DNA from: Gammaproteobacteria bacterium
GTDB lineage: Bacteria > Pseudomonadota > Gammaproteobacteria > Enterobacterales > Alteromonadaceae
Length of the DNA: 64,000 nt
Direction of reading: 5' to 3'
NCBI GenBank assembly: GCA_018825965.1
Contig: JAHKAA010000009.1
Coordinates: forward strand, 1 to 64,000
Positions 39,982-50,338 of this stretch are shown one piece after another; position 1 is the stretch's first letter; each line of letters begins with the position of its first letter. The notes under the pieces are model-generated. The model had not been told where the DNA came from, did no database searches, and saw nothing but the letters and a program-made list of their open reading frames with translations. The position numbers were made by a program, and so were the translations under genes.

Positions 39982-41217
39982 ATGCAAGTCTTTGATGCAA
40001 TTTGGATTAATGTCAATTTAGCCACTATGACCGATAATGCTGAGCCTTATGGTGCCATACCCAATGGCGCTTTGGCCGTGAAAGAGGGTCGTATTGCCTG
40101 GTTGGGTCCTAAGGCAGAATTGCCGGAAACGGATTTGTTATCTACTCCTTTGTATGACGGTAAGGGCCAATGGTTATTGCCGGGTTTGATCGACTGCCAT
40201 ACTCATCTGGTGTATGCAGGTAGCCGCGCCAATGAATTTGAAATGCGTTTAAATGGTGCGACTTATCAGCAAATTGCAGAGGCGGGCGGTGGCATTAAAT
40301 CCACAGTGGCTGCCACCCGTGCCGCCAGTCATGAAGACTTGTTTGTATTGGCCAAACAGCGGTTGAATGCGCTTTTGAGTCAGGGCGTAACCACAGTAGA
40401 AATCAAATCAGGTTATGGTTTGGATCTGGAGACAGAGCAAAAAATCCTCGAAGTAGCAGCAGAGCTGGATCGCACTCATCCAATAGATATTCAGAAAACC
40501 TTTTTGGGTGCTCATGCTTTGCCTTTGGACTATGCCGGACGTCCTGATGATTATATGCAGCTTGTGGTGGAGCAAATGTTGCCCCAACTGCATCAGTTGG
40601 GCTTGGTTGATGCTGTAGATGTATTTTGTGAAGGCATAGGTTTTTCCGTAGAACAAAGCCGTTTATTGTTTGAAAAAGCCAAGGCCCTGGGTGTGCCTGT
40701 CAAAGCTCATGCTGAGCAGTTATCGCATTTAGGTGGCGCCAGTTTAGTAGCCGAATTTAATGGTTTATCTGCTGATCATATTGAATATTTACAAGAGCAA
40801 GACGTACTGGCAATGAAAGCTGCAGGTACTGTGGCTGTGCTGTTGCCTGGTGCCTTTTACTTTTTACGTGAAACCAAATTGCCACCTTTTGACTTGTTGC
40901 GTAAACATCAGGTGCCTATGGCTATTTCTACCGACTTAAACCCAGGCACTTCACCTTTTTGTAATCTGCTGTTGATGCTGAATATGGCCTGTACTTTATT
41001 CCGTTTTACACCGGAAGAGGCGATAGCCGGAGTCACCCGTCATGCGGCAGCTGCTTTGGGCATGGCAGACAGAGGTACTTTAGCTGTTGGGCTGCAGGCT
41101 GACTTTGGACTCTATCAAATCAGCCAGCCGGCAGAACTCTGTTATCAGTTTGGGGTCAACACTTTAACCCAACTGGTCAAAGCAGGGCGGGACGTCAATC
41201 TGCGAGGGTTAAGCTAA
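39982..41217 (+). CDS. hutI: imidazolonepropionase
   Basis: A 411-residue amidohydrolase that opens imidazolone propionate to N-formimino-L-glutamate. Metal ligands are in [11 protein letters not shown] near residue 72 and in later AHAEQLSH and [10 protein letters not shown]. The family motif [16 protein letters not shown] is present. The ATG at 39982 follows GAAGGGGAT and is preferred over an in-frame codon at 39907, which lies within the operator. It starts the right-going hut transcript. Confidence 0.96.
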   Translation: MQVFDAIWINVNLATMTDNAEPYGAIPNGALAVKEGRIAWLGPKAELPETDLLSTPLYDGKGQWLLPGLIDCHTHLVYAGSRANEFEMRLNGATYQQIAEAGGGIKSTVAATRAASHEDLFVLAKQRLNALLSQGVTTVEIKSGYGLDLETEQKILEVAAELDRTHPIDIQKTFLGAHALPLDYAGRPDDYMQLVVEQMLPQLHQLGLVDAVDVFCEGIGFSVEQSRLLFEKAKALGVPVKAHAEQLSHLGGASLVAEFNGLSADHIEYLQEQDVLAMKAAGTVAVLLPGAFYFLRETKLPPFDLLRKHQVPMAISTDLNPGTSPFCNLLLMLNMACTLFRFTPEEAIAGVTRHAAAALGMADRGTLAVGLQADFGLYQISQPAELCYQFGVNTLTQLVKAGRDVNLRGLS

Positions 41218-41269
41218 CTTTACAAGGCAGGAAAACAGAGTAATCTTAAGATCTTATCTGATCTTTTGA

Positions 41270-42826
41270 GTGTTAGCTGTGTTGTTACCTTTCAGGTCTG
41301 TTTTATCTGTTGTACTGCTGACCAGTTCTGGCCCTGCTTTGGCTCAGAGTCTGGCTGGCCAGCCTTTGTTTTATAGTGTGCTGTTGTTAGCTGCTTTGGT
41401 CCTGCTGTTAGCTGGCTGGGTGCTGGTGCTGAAAAAACGTCTGGCGCAGCAACAACCAGCGCAAGAAGAAGCCAAATCCCAGGACCTGTCCTTTTTATCT
41501 TTGCATGATGATACCAGTGGTTTGCCGAATAAATTGCAATTACAACAGCAGTTTGAGCTCTGGTGTCGCAGCCATTCCAATCAGAAAGCCTCGTTATTGT
41601 TATTAAAAATTCAGAACTTTGAACGGGTGAATCAGGCGCTGGGTCATCAGAATGCCAATTTAGTGTTGTTGCAGATAGCGCAGCGTATTAACGCAGCAGT
41701 GCAGCAGGATCAGGAACTGCTGGTACTGGAACAACAAGGCAAACAAAGCAGCAAAGTGGCTCATTTAGGCGGAGTGGATTTTGTATTGTGGGTGGATGCC
41801 GGCACCCGTCAACATGCAGCTGAGCAAATTGCCCGACGGCTGGAACATAAGGTTCCTGAAGCTTTACTTATTCATGGCTGTGCCGTGGAATATCAGCTGA
41901 AAAGTGGTATTGCACATTATCCACAACATGGGGAATTATTATCTGATTTGATTGACCGTGCTCATCTTGCGATGCAAAACCGGCAATGGACCCAGACCAG
42001 CTCGCAAGTTTTCCATCCGGATCTGATCAGTTATAACAATGAGAAACTGGGCTTAATGGCCGAGCTGCGGCATGCTATTAGTCAGCAGCAACTGAAACTG
42101 CATATCCAGCCCCAAATTGCCTTAAGTTCACGCCAGGTTGTGGCTGGCGAAGTTTTGGTACGCTGGCATCATCCACGTCGTGGCTTGTTAGGCCCTGCTG
42201 AGTTTTTAGAACTGGCCGAACAAATGGGCGTGATTTATCCGCTGACTCAGTGGGTACTGGAAAAGGCGGTGATGACTTTAGCTGAACTGGCGCAGCAGGA
42301 GATCCATTGCAAAATAGCAGTGAATATCTCCAGTAAAGATTTATTGCAGGATGAGCTGGTGGATAGTTTAGAACTTTTGCTTAAAAGCTATAAGGTGAAG
42401 CCTTCGCAGCTGGTGCTGGAGCTAAAAGAAAGTGCTTTAGTGGCAGAACCTGACAAAGCCATGCGGATGCTCAAGCATCTGGCGCAACTTGGTGTAGAGC
42501 TGGCACTGGACGATTTTGGTACCGGATTCTCCTCTTTGGCCTATTTGCGGGAATTACCTATCAGTCAGGTGAAAGTGGATTGCTCCTTTATTTTTGATTT
42601 GCACCGTTCCGATACCCATACCGCTATTACCGGTGCCATTATTGATATGGCAAAAAATATGAATTTTATGGTAGTAGCCGAAGGTATAGAGCAACCTGAA
42701 GTGGAGCAAAAACTCATTGCTATGGGTTGTGCCAGAGGGCAGGGCTTTTTATACGCCAAACCCTTTGCACTGGACGCTTTCCCTGACTGGGTAAAGCAGT
42801 GGAGCTACAGCAAAGCGACTTATTGA
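41270..42826 (+). CDS. GGDEF-EAL protein with degenerate GGDEF
   Basis: A 518-residue protein with one membrane segment (SVLLLAALVLLLAGWVLVL) after a short exported N-terminus. The GGDEF domain is degenerate: the signature reads LGGVDFVLW, so cyclase activity is unlikely. The EAL domain starts AGEVLVRWHHP (EVL in place of EAL) but retains ELKES, DDFGTGFSSL, VKVDCSF and VVAEGIE, so it could still hydrolyse c-di-GMP. The start is GTG at 41270, without a clear ribosome site. It follows hutI by 52 bases and converges on hutG with a seven-base overlap. Confidence 0.85.
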   Translation: MLAVLLPFRSVLSVVLLTSSGPALAQSLAGQPLFYSVLLLAALVLLLAGWVLVLKKRLAQQQPAQEEAKSQDLSFLSLHDDTSGLPNKLQLQQQFELWCRSHSNQKASLLLLKIQNFERVNQALGHQNANLVLLQIAQRINAAVQQDQELLVLEQQGKQSSKVAHLGGVDFVLWVDAGTRQHAAEQIARRLEHKVPEALLIHGCAVEYQLKSGIAHYPQHGELLSDLIDRAHLAMQNRQWTQTSSQVFHPDLISYNNEKLGLMAELRHAISQQQLKLHIQPQIALSSRQVVAGEVLVRWHHPRRGLLGPAEFLELAEQMGVIYPLTQWVLEKAVMTLAELAQQEIHCKIAVNISSKDLLQDELVDSLELLLKSYKVKPSQLVLELKESALVAEPDKAMRMLKHLAQLGVELALDDFGTGFSSLAYLRELPISQVKVDCSFIFDLHRSDTHTAITGAIIDMAKNMNFMVVAEGIEQPEVEQKLIAMGCARGQGFLYAKPFALDAFPDWVKQWSYSKATY

Positions 42827-43857
42827 CAGTCGCTTTTGCCAAATAAAAAAGCACAAACTAAAGCAGTTAAGATCTGGCCTGCATCATTCATACCTGCGGC
42901 TAAACCTGCCGGATGCTGAGCCGGAGCTGCTTCAGCCAGATGTAAATAACGGCTTTGAGCCTGGCTTGCCAGCAGATACACAAAATGTTCCGCTTGTTGC
43001 ACCGACACACCGCAGCTGTTGTAAGCACTGACGGGCATAGCTGTAATAGCGTCTGTATCCAGTTCTATACCAAAGGCCTGCTGTGGGTTGCGTTGACTTA
43101 ACCAGAGTTTCAGCAGCTCTGGCCATGCTGCCTGTTCCCGCACAAAAAGCTGCTGATAACTCAGCACATCCACGCCAGCCGATTGAATTTGCGCTAAGGA
43201 ACTGGCTGAGTTTTTTAACTCGTGCAAACCCATGACCAGATAACCGTCTAAATGACCCGCAGCTTTGGCATAACTAAAACCATTACCGCTGTGGCGTCCT
43301 TCGAGTAAACGAAAATCCGCATGAGGATCGAGGTTAATGCAATTGACGGCTTGTTGTTCACTTTTAGCTAAGGCGGCTAATAATGGCAGACTGTTATTAT
43401 GGCCCCCACCTATAACAATGGGCGTTAAACCCGCATTGAAGATGGTCAGCAACACGGGTTCTAAACGTCGATCAATGTCTGCACAGAGGGCTCGCAAAGC
43501 CGCCAGATCGGCATTTTGGCTTTGCTGCTGCAAATCGGCACAGTTCAGCTCACCCAGTATTAATATTTGTGAGCCGTCTAAAAAATCGTTTTGTTGTAAA
43601 TTAATAAACTTACGGACAAAAGCCTGCCAGCCTAGCTCGGAGCCGCCCTGACCCAGGTTAGCGCGTGGCCCTATATCTTCAGGCACACCCAATAACACAA
43701 AAGCACAGCCTTGCTGTTTTGCAGCAGTTAAAGCTTCAGCTAAAGGCAAGCCTGGATCCGGATAACGCAAAGTCTGGCCTAAACGGCTTTCACCTTCACG
43801 CTGTTGTTGAAAAGCCGCCAAAGAGGCGGCCTGATAGCGAATAACAACATCACTCAT
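42820..43857 (-). CDS. hutG: formimidoylglutamase, arginase family
   Basis: A 345-residue ureohydrolase that probably converts formiminoglutamate to glutamate and formamide, the fourth step of histidine degradation. Motifs are GGGHNNSLPLL, NLDPHADFRLLEGRHSGNGF and GIELDTDAI. In most family members the first motif has Asp or Glu after His (GGGHD/E), so the Asn here is a variation; the other metal ligands are in place. It lies three bases after rraA on the same strand. Confidence 0.85.
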   Translation of the reverse strand: MSDVVIRYQAASLAAFQQQREGESRLGQTLRYPDPGLPLAEALTAAKQQGCAFVLLGVPEDIGPRANLGQGGSELGWQAFVRKFINLQQNDFLDGSQILILGELNCADLQQQSQNADLAALRALCADIDRRLEPVLLTIFNAGLTPIVIGGGHNNSLPLLAALAKSEQQAVNCINLDPHADFRLLEGRHSGNGFSYAKAAGHLDGYLVMGLHELKNSASSLAQIQSAGVDVLSYQQLFVREQAAWPELLKLWLSQRNPQQAFGIELDTDAITAMPVSAYNSCGVSVQQAEHFVYLLASQAQSRYLHLAEAAPAQHPAGLAAGMNDAGQILTALVCAFLFGKSDCQ

Positions 43858-43860
43858 CTG

Positions 43861-44346
43861 TTATTCCAGATCTAAAGGCTCAGGTGACAAAATAATACCT
43901 GTATTGTCTGCATACAGATGATCACCAGGTAAAAAAGTCACGCCACCAAAATTAACAGGAATTTCGTGTTCACCAAAACCACGATCATCAGCACCTACAG
44001 GAATAGCGTTGACTGCCTGAATGCCGATATCAAAATCTTCCAGCGTATCAACATCACGCACACTGCCGTAACAAACAATGCCTTCCCAGCCGTTAGTTGC
44101 AGCCAGAGACGCTAACTCGCCATCAATCAAAGCACGGCGGGCTGAACCACCACCGTCAACCAATAACACTTTACCGACGCCAGGTTCAGCTAAAGCCTGA
44201 CGAATTAAACCGTTGTCTTCAAAGCATTTAATCGTCTGGATTGTGCCACCAAAAGAACGGCGGCCACCGTAGTTGGCGAAAATGGGCTCAACCACATCGA
44301 TCATGTCTGCATAGAGGTCACATAATTCCGAAGTGTTATATTCCAT
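43861..44346 (-). CDS. rraA: RraA, regulator of RNase E
   Basis: A 161-residue protein, the same length as E. coli RraA, which binds RNase E and inhibits its action on selected mRNAs. Motifs are [38 protein letters not shown] and [11 protein letters not shown]. The ATG at 44346 with GGAGCAC is chosen; a TTG twelve bases upstream is possible. It forms an unusual two-gene pair with hutG. Confidence 0.93.
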   Translation of the reverse strand: MEYNTSELCDLYADMIDVVEPIFANYGGRRSFGGTIQTIKCFEDNGLIRQALAEPGVGKVLLVDGGGSARRALIDGELASLAATNGWEGIVCYGSVRDVDTLEDFDIGIQAVNAIPVGADDRGFGEHEIPVNFGGVTFLPGDHLYADNTGIILSPEPLDLE

Positions 44347-44563
44347 GTAGTGCTCCAAAGGTTAAGTCTTTGATCAAAAACACAGTATACCCGTCTTACC
44401 TGAAGCTGCAAGGTCGTTGACAGCGCTCATTCGCCTGATTCTTTGTGTTGGATCACTGTTCGCTATTTTTACTATTCTTCCGCAGCCTGATTGTGACTCT
44501 GTATTGCCAGTGTTAAGGTGACTTTGCTACTTTAATTGAAGTTGTTTCATCAGGATCCTGCCT

Positions 44564-46561
44564 TTGAGCTCAGAGCTGTTAGCCCGTACCTTGTTACACC
44601 TCACGCAAATAGGGTTTGCAATCACCCTCTCTGCTTTACTTTGGTATTTTTTCAGAGTCTATCAACGCAACTACCTGAAATCCTGGGCTATCGCTTTCTG
44701 TTGTTTTACTGCCTACGCAGCTTTTGTTCTGGTGGATGTGTTCTGGCGACCTGTATTTGCTGCTGTCTGGTTGGGGCAGATGGTTAAGTTTTTATTAATC
44801 TGTTTTTGTTATGGCTTCGCCGTTTGGATCCTGGTGGGAGTTTTTGAGGCGGTAAAACAACAACGACTGGCCGCAAGAGCTGTGAATCAGCTGTTGTTGC
44901 TGGTGACAGGAATTTCATTTTTATCTGTAGTCCCCTTTCTGGTTTTCCCTCAGGCCCAGGAGTGGCTGGTCTATCTGCAGCTTTATATGCGGCTATTGTT
45001 GATTGGTGCTGCTTTATGTGTGGCAGGGTTTTGGTTATGGAGTTTAACTAAACTTATTTTTGCCACCAAAGTGGTTGCCAGTGCGATGTTGGCTTGGGGT
45101 TTGCTGTTTTTGACCAGTGCCAGCGCTGTAGTCTGGCAGAACGCTGAAGTCGATTACCATCAGGTGGCTATGTATTTTAAGCATCTGGAGCTGCTGATCC
45201 AGGTGATCCTGGGCTTAGGGCTGATCATCTGGTTACAGGAAGATGAGCGCAGCACGAACCGCGAATTAACGGCCAAAACTCAATATCTGGATAGTCATGA
45301 CCCCTTAACAGGAGCGTTAAACCGGGACGCTTTGTTGCGGGAGTTAGAGTTACTGTTGCAGGCAGATACGCCATTAACTTTGCTGATGATTGGTCTGGAT
45401 AGCTTTAAAGTGGTCAATGAGTCTGTTGGCTTAAAACAAGGCGACCGTATTTTACGTGAAGTAAACCGGCGTTTTGAATCCTCTATAGTGAAACCCCGGC
45501 TTATAGCCCGCACTGGTGGTGATATTTTTGCGTTGGTGCTGGAAGATTGCAGTACAGACCGACAAAAGCTGTTTGCGTTACAGCATCTGGAGCAGCTGAT
45601 TGAAAAGCCGTTTACCACAGATAACGGCCTGATCAAATTAACGGCCAGTATTGGGGTAGCCAATGCACCACAGCATGCGGTGGAAGCGGATCTGATATTG
45701 CAGAAAGCTAATATTGCCTTTCACCACTGTAAGCGTCTGCAGCAACGCTGTACCTTTTATCAGCCAGGCATGGAAGAAGAATCTGCCCGTTTGCTGAATT
45801 TAGAAAAAGACTTGCTATTGGCTCTGGAGCAGGATCAATTTGTGTTTTATTTCCAGCCCCAATGGGACCTGCGTGAGCAAAAAATTGAGGCTTTTGAGGC
45901 TTTAGTGCGCTGGGAGCATCCGCAAAAAGGTCTGCTGATGCCTGGCCAGTTTTTACCTTTGGTCGAACAGGTTGGGTTAAGTAAAGATCTGGACTTATTG
46001 TTACTGGAAAAAGCGGTCTGTACTTTAGCTGAATGGAAAAAACGAGGTATTCATATTCCCATAGCTGTAAATATGTCACCCGTGCATTTTCAGGTGGATG
46101 GCTTAAAAGGGCGGATTCAACAGTTATTGCTGAAGTATCAGGTTTCACCTGCTGTACTGGAGCTTGAGATCACAGAAAATACGGCCATGAGTGATATGGA
46201 AAAAGGCTCTAACTATATCAACGAGTTACAGCAAATGGGTATCCGTGTTTCTATTGATGATTTTGGCACCGGGTATTCGTCTTTAGGTTATTTACGAAAA
46301 ATGCCAATCGACAAAATCAAAATTGACCGTAGCTTTGTCACAGATATGGCCGCTAATGACTCCGACATGATGATAGTCAAAACCATGATTACCCTGGCTC
46401 ATGGCTTAGGCAAACGTATTCTGGCGGAAGGGGTTGAAACTGAAACCCAGTTGCAGTTACTTCGTACTTTAGCCTGTGATGCTATTCAGGGATACTTACT
46501 GGCTAAACCTTTGCCTGAAGCTGAAGCTTTGGCTTTGTTGAATGGCTGTCCCTTGTCTTAA
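44564..46561 (+). CDS. membrane GGDEF-EAL protein
   Basis: A 665-residue c-di-GMP protein. About seven membrane helices occupy residues 1-225. The GGDEF domain (about 245-405) has the signature TGGDIFALVLED, altered from GGDEF, so it is probably inactive as cyclase. The EAL domain (about 420-665) keeps FEALVRWEHP, NMSPVHF, ELEITENT, DDFGTGYSSLGYLRKMPIDK and ILAEGVET, so it is probably an active phosphodiesterase. The start is TTG at 44564, with AGGA eight bases upstream. Confidence 0.88.
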   Translation: MSSELLARTLLHLTQIGFAITLSALLWYFFRVYQRNYLKSWAIAFCCFTAYAAFVLVDVFWRPVFAAVWLGQMVKFLLICFCYGFAVWILVGVFEAVKQQRLAARAVNQLLLLVTGISFLSVVPFLVFPQAQEWLVYLQLYMRLLLIGAALCVAGFWLWSLTKLIFATKVVASAMLAWGLLFLTSASAVVWQNAEVDYHQVAMYFKHLELLIQVILGLGLIIWLQEDERSTNRELTAKTQYLDSHDPLTGALNRDALLRELELLLQADTPLTLLMIGLDSFKVVNESVGLKQGDRILREVNRRFESSIVKPRLIARTGGDIFALVLEDCSTDRQKLFALQHLEQLIEKPFTTDNGLIKLTASIGVANAPQHAVEADLILQKANIAFHHCKRLQQRCTFYQPGMEEESARLLNLEKDLLLALEQDQFVFYFQPQWDLREQKIEAFEALVRWEHPQKGLLMPGQFLPLVEQVGLSKDLDLLLLEKAVCTLAEWKKRGIHIPIAVNMSPVHFQVDGLKGRIQQLLLKYQVSPAVLELEITENTAMSDMEKGSNYINELQQMGIRVSIDDFGTGYSSLGYLRKMPIDKIKIDRSFVTDMAANDSDMMIVKTMITLAHGLGKRILAEGVETETQLQLLRTLACDAIQGYLLAKPLPEAEALALLNGCPLS

Positions 46562-46633
46562 CCATTTGTTGTCATGTTTTTGTCACTAAGCCACTTTAAG
46601 CTACAAGAGTCAGGGTAAAACGACGGGTGGCTT

Positions 46634-47158
46634 ATGTGGTTACAAAAGCTCGGCTTGTGGGACCAGCGCTGTTTTCTTGCGCTTTTTAGTAAAAGTGAAC
46701 GAAAACGTCTCTATCAGTTTAGTTTCTGGTGCTCTAAAACCGGCGACGGTCCTTTATACCTGTTATTAGTTACGCTGCTGTTTGCGTTAGAACTGACCCA
46801 TGCCAGTGCCTTTACTGAACTGCTACTCTTGAGTTTTGCCATCGAACTCCCTTTGTATCTGTTACTGAAAAACTCGATTCGTCGTCAGCGCCCTTATCAG
46901 TTGATGGCGGGTATGATGCAAGCCCATATTGAAGCCTCAGATAAATTCAGCTTACCTTCTGGTCATACAGCCGCAGCTTTTGTGGTTGCCAGTGCTTTGT
47001 TGTGTTTTTATCCAGAGTGGGCCTGGCTGGCCTTTAGCTGGGCAGGTTTGATTGGCTTGTCACGTATCCTGTTAGGAGTGCACTTTCCGCTGGATATTCT
47101 GGCAGGTTCTTCTTTGGGTGTGTCCAGCAGCCTGATTGCACAGCAAATTTTGCATTAA
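46634..47158 (+). CDS. PAP2-family membrane phosphatase
   Basis: A 174-residue membrane protein. It has the three motifs of lipid phosphate phosphatases: KNSIRRQRP, PSGHTAA and SRILLGVHFPLDILAG. These provide the Lys/Arg pair, the general-acid His and the nucleophile His. The likely substrate is a lipid phosphate such as undecaprenyl pyrophosphate or phosphatidylglycerophosphate. It is not obviously in an operon. Confidence 0.9.
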   Translation: MWLQKLGLWDQRCFLALFSKSERKRLYQFSFWCSKTGDGPLYLLLVTLLFALELTHASAFTELLLLSFAIELPLYLLLKNSIRRQRPYQLMAGMMQAHIEASDKFSLPSGHTAAAFVVASALLCFYPEWAWLAFSWAGLIGLSRILLGVHFPLDILAGSSLGVSSSLIAQQILH

Positions 47159-47305
47159 TTTTGCACGTTTTACTAAATATTTCATATTTCATTCCACTAA
47201 AGTATCACTCTCTCAGTTTGCTTCTCTATAATTAATAGGTTCCGGCTAATCCTTCGTCGATTCAGTTCGTTGGATTGCCCCGCCTTTGTTTGTGGAGTAG
47301 CTAAA

Positions 47306-49186
47306 ATGGCCTTTTTACGTCAGTTTTCAATACGTCAGCGTTTGTTGCTGAATGCAGTGACGGTCGCTGTGTCGATGTTAATTATGCTGGGCTTGTTATT
47401 ATTTCAAAGCAACCAGCTTAATTCGTTATCAGAGTTGCGGCTTGAGGTTGAAAACCTTAAACTGGCAGTACTGCAATTACGTCGTGACGAAAAGGACTTT
47501 TTACTACGCTCTGATATCGAATATCAGCAAAAATTTAATAAATCTTCCACTGAGCTCAATAATAAAGTCAAAACATTGACTGAAGGTCTTGCTGCCGAAG
47601 GCATAGACACCAAAGCCTTGAAGTCTTTTAGTGAGTTCACTCAAACTTATCAGCAGTTGTTTAATCAACTGGTGCAACTTTCGGTGGAAGTGGGTTTAGA
47701 CCCTGAATCCGGTTTATATGGCGAGTTCCGTTCAAAAGCACATGCCTTGGGTCAGGCCTTTAAAGACATCAGTGACTGGCAATTAACTGCCCAGTTATTG
47801 CAACTGCGCCGTGATGAAAAAGACTTTATGCTGCGTAAAGATCTGAAGTACTTAACAGCTTTTAACAAAGGGCTCGCAAGCTTTCGTCAGCAAATTCAGC
47901 AAAATATCTCAGACCCGGCTTTGGTGTCGCAACTGCAGCAACTGGCTGATGTTTATGGTGTGGCTTTTGTGCAATTAGTGGAGGGGGAACAAAAAATTGG
48001 TTTGGCCCATGATCAGGGGCTGATGGGACAGATGCGCTCTGCTATTCACCAGACTGAAGACAGCCTCGACTCCATGTCAAAAGAAGCTGAAGCTGCAGTA
48101 CAAAAAGCCAGTTCCTCCAGTGAAACTCTGGCTATCAGCCTCTTTGTTCTGGTACTGGTTCTGGTGATTGCTTTGGTACTGATGACCAGCAACAGCATTC
48201 TGCAGCCGATACAAAAAGTCTGCGCTACTATAGGTTTAGTACGCAAAGACAACGACTTCCGTTTACGGGTGGACGAAGAAGGCCAGGATGAAATGACCAC
48301 TTTAGCCAAAGATTTTAATCATATGCTGGCGGATGTGCAGGATTTAGTGCGTAACGTCAATCAGGCATTGGAAATGTTAGATGTCGCAACACATGAACTG
48401 GCGAAATCCACGGCAGAAACCAGCAAAGGCATGGCACAGCAGCAAATGGAAAGCGATATGGTGGCAACTGCTGTGACGGAAATGGGCGCTACTGTTGATG
48501 AAATAGCGGTCAATACCGAAAACACAGCGTCTAAAGCACAAGACACTAACGCGAACGCCATGACAGGCTTAAAAGAAGTTGAGCAAACGGTGCAGCGCAT
48601 TAATGGTTTGTCCCGTGAACTGCAGCAAGCTTCAGTGGTTCTGACTGAACTGGAGCAAGACAGCGCTACTATAGGTTCTGTGCTGGATGTGATCCGGGGT
48701 ATAGCTGAACAAACCAATTTGTTGGCGCTCAATGCAGCTATTGAAGCGGCGCGTGCTGGCGAACAAGGCCGGGGTTTTGCCGTTGTGGCAGATGAAGTTC
48801 GTAGTCTGGCGCAGCGTACTCAGGAATCAACAGGCCAGATTGAAAAAATCATTTCAGGTTTACAGCAACGCACTAAAAACATTGTGGCTGTGATGCAAAA
48901 TTGCCAGACTCAGGGCAAAGAAAGTGCCAGTCAGGCTGGCTCGACTATAGAGTTGTTACGACAAATCACCAACGATGTGGCTCAGATTATGGATATGACC
49001 ACCCAAATTGCCACTGCAGTGGAAGAGCAAAGTTTAGTGGCTGCTGATGTGAATAAAAACGTAGTGCGTATTCGGGATATTTCTGAAGACTCGTTAAATA
49101 TTTCCAAACACAACGCCCAAATCAGTGAAGAAGTCGCCAGTCAGGCCAGTATGTTGCATCAAACTGTGGATAAATTTAAGGCATAA
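47306..49186 (+). CDS. methyl-accepting chemotaxis protein with HBM sensor
   Basis: A 626-residue chemoreceptor. The periplasmic region repeats the motif [22 protein letters not shown] at about residue 65, then [20 protein letters not shown] about 110 residues later. This is the helical bimodular (HBM) domain, whose known members sense tricarboxylic acid intermediates and other organic acids. A second membrane helix, HAMP and signalling domain ([20 protein letters not shown]) follow. The ATG at 47306 has TGGAG upstream. Confidence 0.92.
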   Translation: MAFLRQFSIRQRLLLNAVTVAVSMLIMLGLLLFQSNQLNSLSELRLEVENLKLAVLQLRRDEKDFLLRSDIEYQQKFNKSSTELNNKVKTLTEGLAAEGIDTKALKSFSEFTQTYQQLFNQLVQLSVEVGLDPESGLYGEFRSKAHALGQAFKDISDWQLTAQLLQLRRDEKDFMLRKDLKYLTAFNKGLASFRQQIQQNISDPALVSQLQQLADVYGVAFVQLVEGEQKIGLAHDQGLMGQMRSAIHQTEDSLDSMSKEAEAAVQKASSSSETLAISLFVLVLVLVIALVLMTSNSILQPIQKVCATIGLVRKDNDFRLRVDEEGQDEMTTLAKDFNHMLADVQDLVRNVNQALEMLDVATHELAKSTAETSKGMAQQQMESDMVATAVTEMGATVDEIAVNTENTASKAQDTNANAMTGLKEVEQTVQRINGLSRELQQASVVLTELEQDSATIGSVLDVIRGIAEQTNLLALNAAIEAARAGEQGRGFAVVADEVRSLAQRTQESTGQIEKIISGLQQRTKNIVAVMQNCQTQGKESASQAGSTIELLRQITNDVAQIMDMTTQIATAVEEQSLVAADVNKNVVRIRDISEDSLNISKHNAQISEEVASQASMLHQTVDKFKA

Positions 49187-49193
49187 AAAACAC

Positions 49194-49904
49194 ATGAAGG
49201 GATTATGGTGTTTTGCTTTGGTATGCTGTGCTGCAGCTGCTGGTTCAGCCGCCGCAAAACCTGCTATGTTGGCAGTTACTGAGCCTATGCCTGTTTTTCA
49301 GGTGATGGAAAACGGGCAGGTCAGCGGTGCTAACACTGAGTTAGTGCGGCAAGTTCTGGCTCAGGCAGAGCTCAAGGCTGAGTTTCAGATGTACCCCTGG
49401 GCCAGAGCTTATAGCCTGGCTTTGCAACAACCTAATGTGCTGATTTATGCCATCACCAAAACCACGGAACGTGAAGCTTTGTTTCACTGGATCGGGCCTA
49501 TTGCTTCTTTCAGGCTGGGTTTTGTCCGTCTGAAAGGGAATCAGCAAGCAGGGATTAAAACTCTGCAGGATGCAAAACAGCTGACGATAGCAGTGCAGCG
49601 GCAGGACAGTACTTTTGACTGGTTGATCAGCCAGGGTTTTGTAGAGCAGAAACAACTGGTGCTGGCTGCAGATGCAGAACAAAGCTGGAGTTTGCTGGCC
49701 AATGGCAAGGTTGATTTAATTGTTGAAAACCCGGTGTTGCTGCCTGAACTGGCTCGTAAAACTGATTTGACGTTGCAGCAACTGGAACTGGTGCTGATGA
49801 TCCCGGAGTTGGAGCGGCAGGCTTATCTGGCCGTCAGTAAAAGCACAGCGCCAAACACAGTAGAAAAGCTAAAACAGGCTTATCAACAGGTAGTGAAACC
49901 TTAA
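49194..49904 (+). CDS. periplasmic substrate-binding protein, family 3-like
   Basis: A 236-residue exported protein (signal MKGLWCFALVCCAAAAGSAA). The fold resembles amino-acid-type binding proteins: VTEPMPVFQVMENGQVSGAN, YPWARAYSLALQQPNVLIYA and KVDLIVENPV. No transporter genes are nearby. It begins seven bases after the HBM chemoreceptor stop, so it may deliver a ligand to that receptor; this link is inferred from position only. Confidence 0.82.
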   Translation: MKGLWCFALVCCAAAAGSAAAKPAMLAVTEPMPVFQVMENGQVSGANTELVRQVLAQAELKAEFQMYPWARAYSLALQQPNVLIYAITKTTEREALFHWIGPIASFRLGFVRLKGNQQAGIKTLQDAKQLTIAVQRQDSTFDWLISQGFVEQKQLVLAADAEQSWSLLANGKVDLIVENPVLLPELARKTDLTLQQLELVLMIPELERQAYLAVSKSTAPNTVEKLKQAYQQVVKP

Positions 49905-50311
49905 AAAACTTGTTTAATACTCAGCTGGCTGTCGCGGTTACTGTTGGCTTGTTTTAAACGTAGTAAATAATCTTTCCAGAGTTCATCCTGCTCAGTCGCC
50001 AGTTTTGCCAGATAAGCCCAGCTATACAAGCCCGTCTGATGAGCATCGTCAAACACCAGTTTTACCGCATACAAACCAACAGGCACAATCTGGTGGATGG
50101 CTACGTCTTTTTTATGGCTGACCAGTTGAGGCTTGCCATGACCCCGCACTTCAGCCGAAGGTGAAAACACCCGTAAAAATTCAGCGCTAAAACTAAAGCG
50201 CTGTTCATCTGAAAATTGTACGTCCAGAACTTTGCTTAAACGATGGTAATGCAGCACAGACACCAAAGAGGTTTTTGCAGCTGTAAAAGAAGCTGAAGTC
50301 TGTGCTGTCAT
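49901..50311 (-). CDS. DUF971 protein
   Basis: A 136-residue protein of the DUF971 (GBBH-like N-terminal) family. Typical segments are LHYHRLSKVLDVQFSDEQRF, FSAEFLRVFSPSAEVRGHG and VGLYAVKLVFDDAHQTGLYS with WAYLAKL. The fold is thought to bind iron or zinc. It is the last gene after hslU, a placement seen in many gammaproteobacteria. The ATG at 50311 with AAGGTGG is chosen over a GTG three codons upstream. Confidence 0.9.
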   Translation of the reverse strand: MTAQTSASFTAAKTSLVSVLHYHRLSKVLDVQFSDEQRFSFSAEFLRVFSPSAEVRGHGKPQLVSHKKDVAIHQIVPVGLYAVKLVFDDAHQTGLYSWAYLAKLATEQDELWKDYLLRLKQANSNRDSQLSIKQVF

Positions 50312-50338
50312 AGGATCCACCTTAAATCAACTAGCAGG

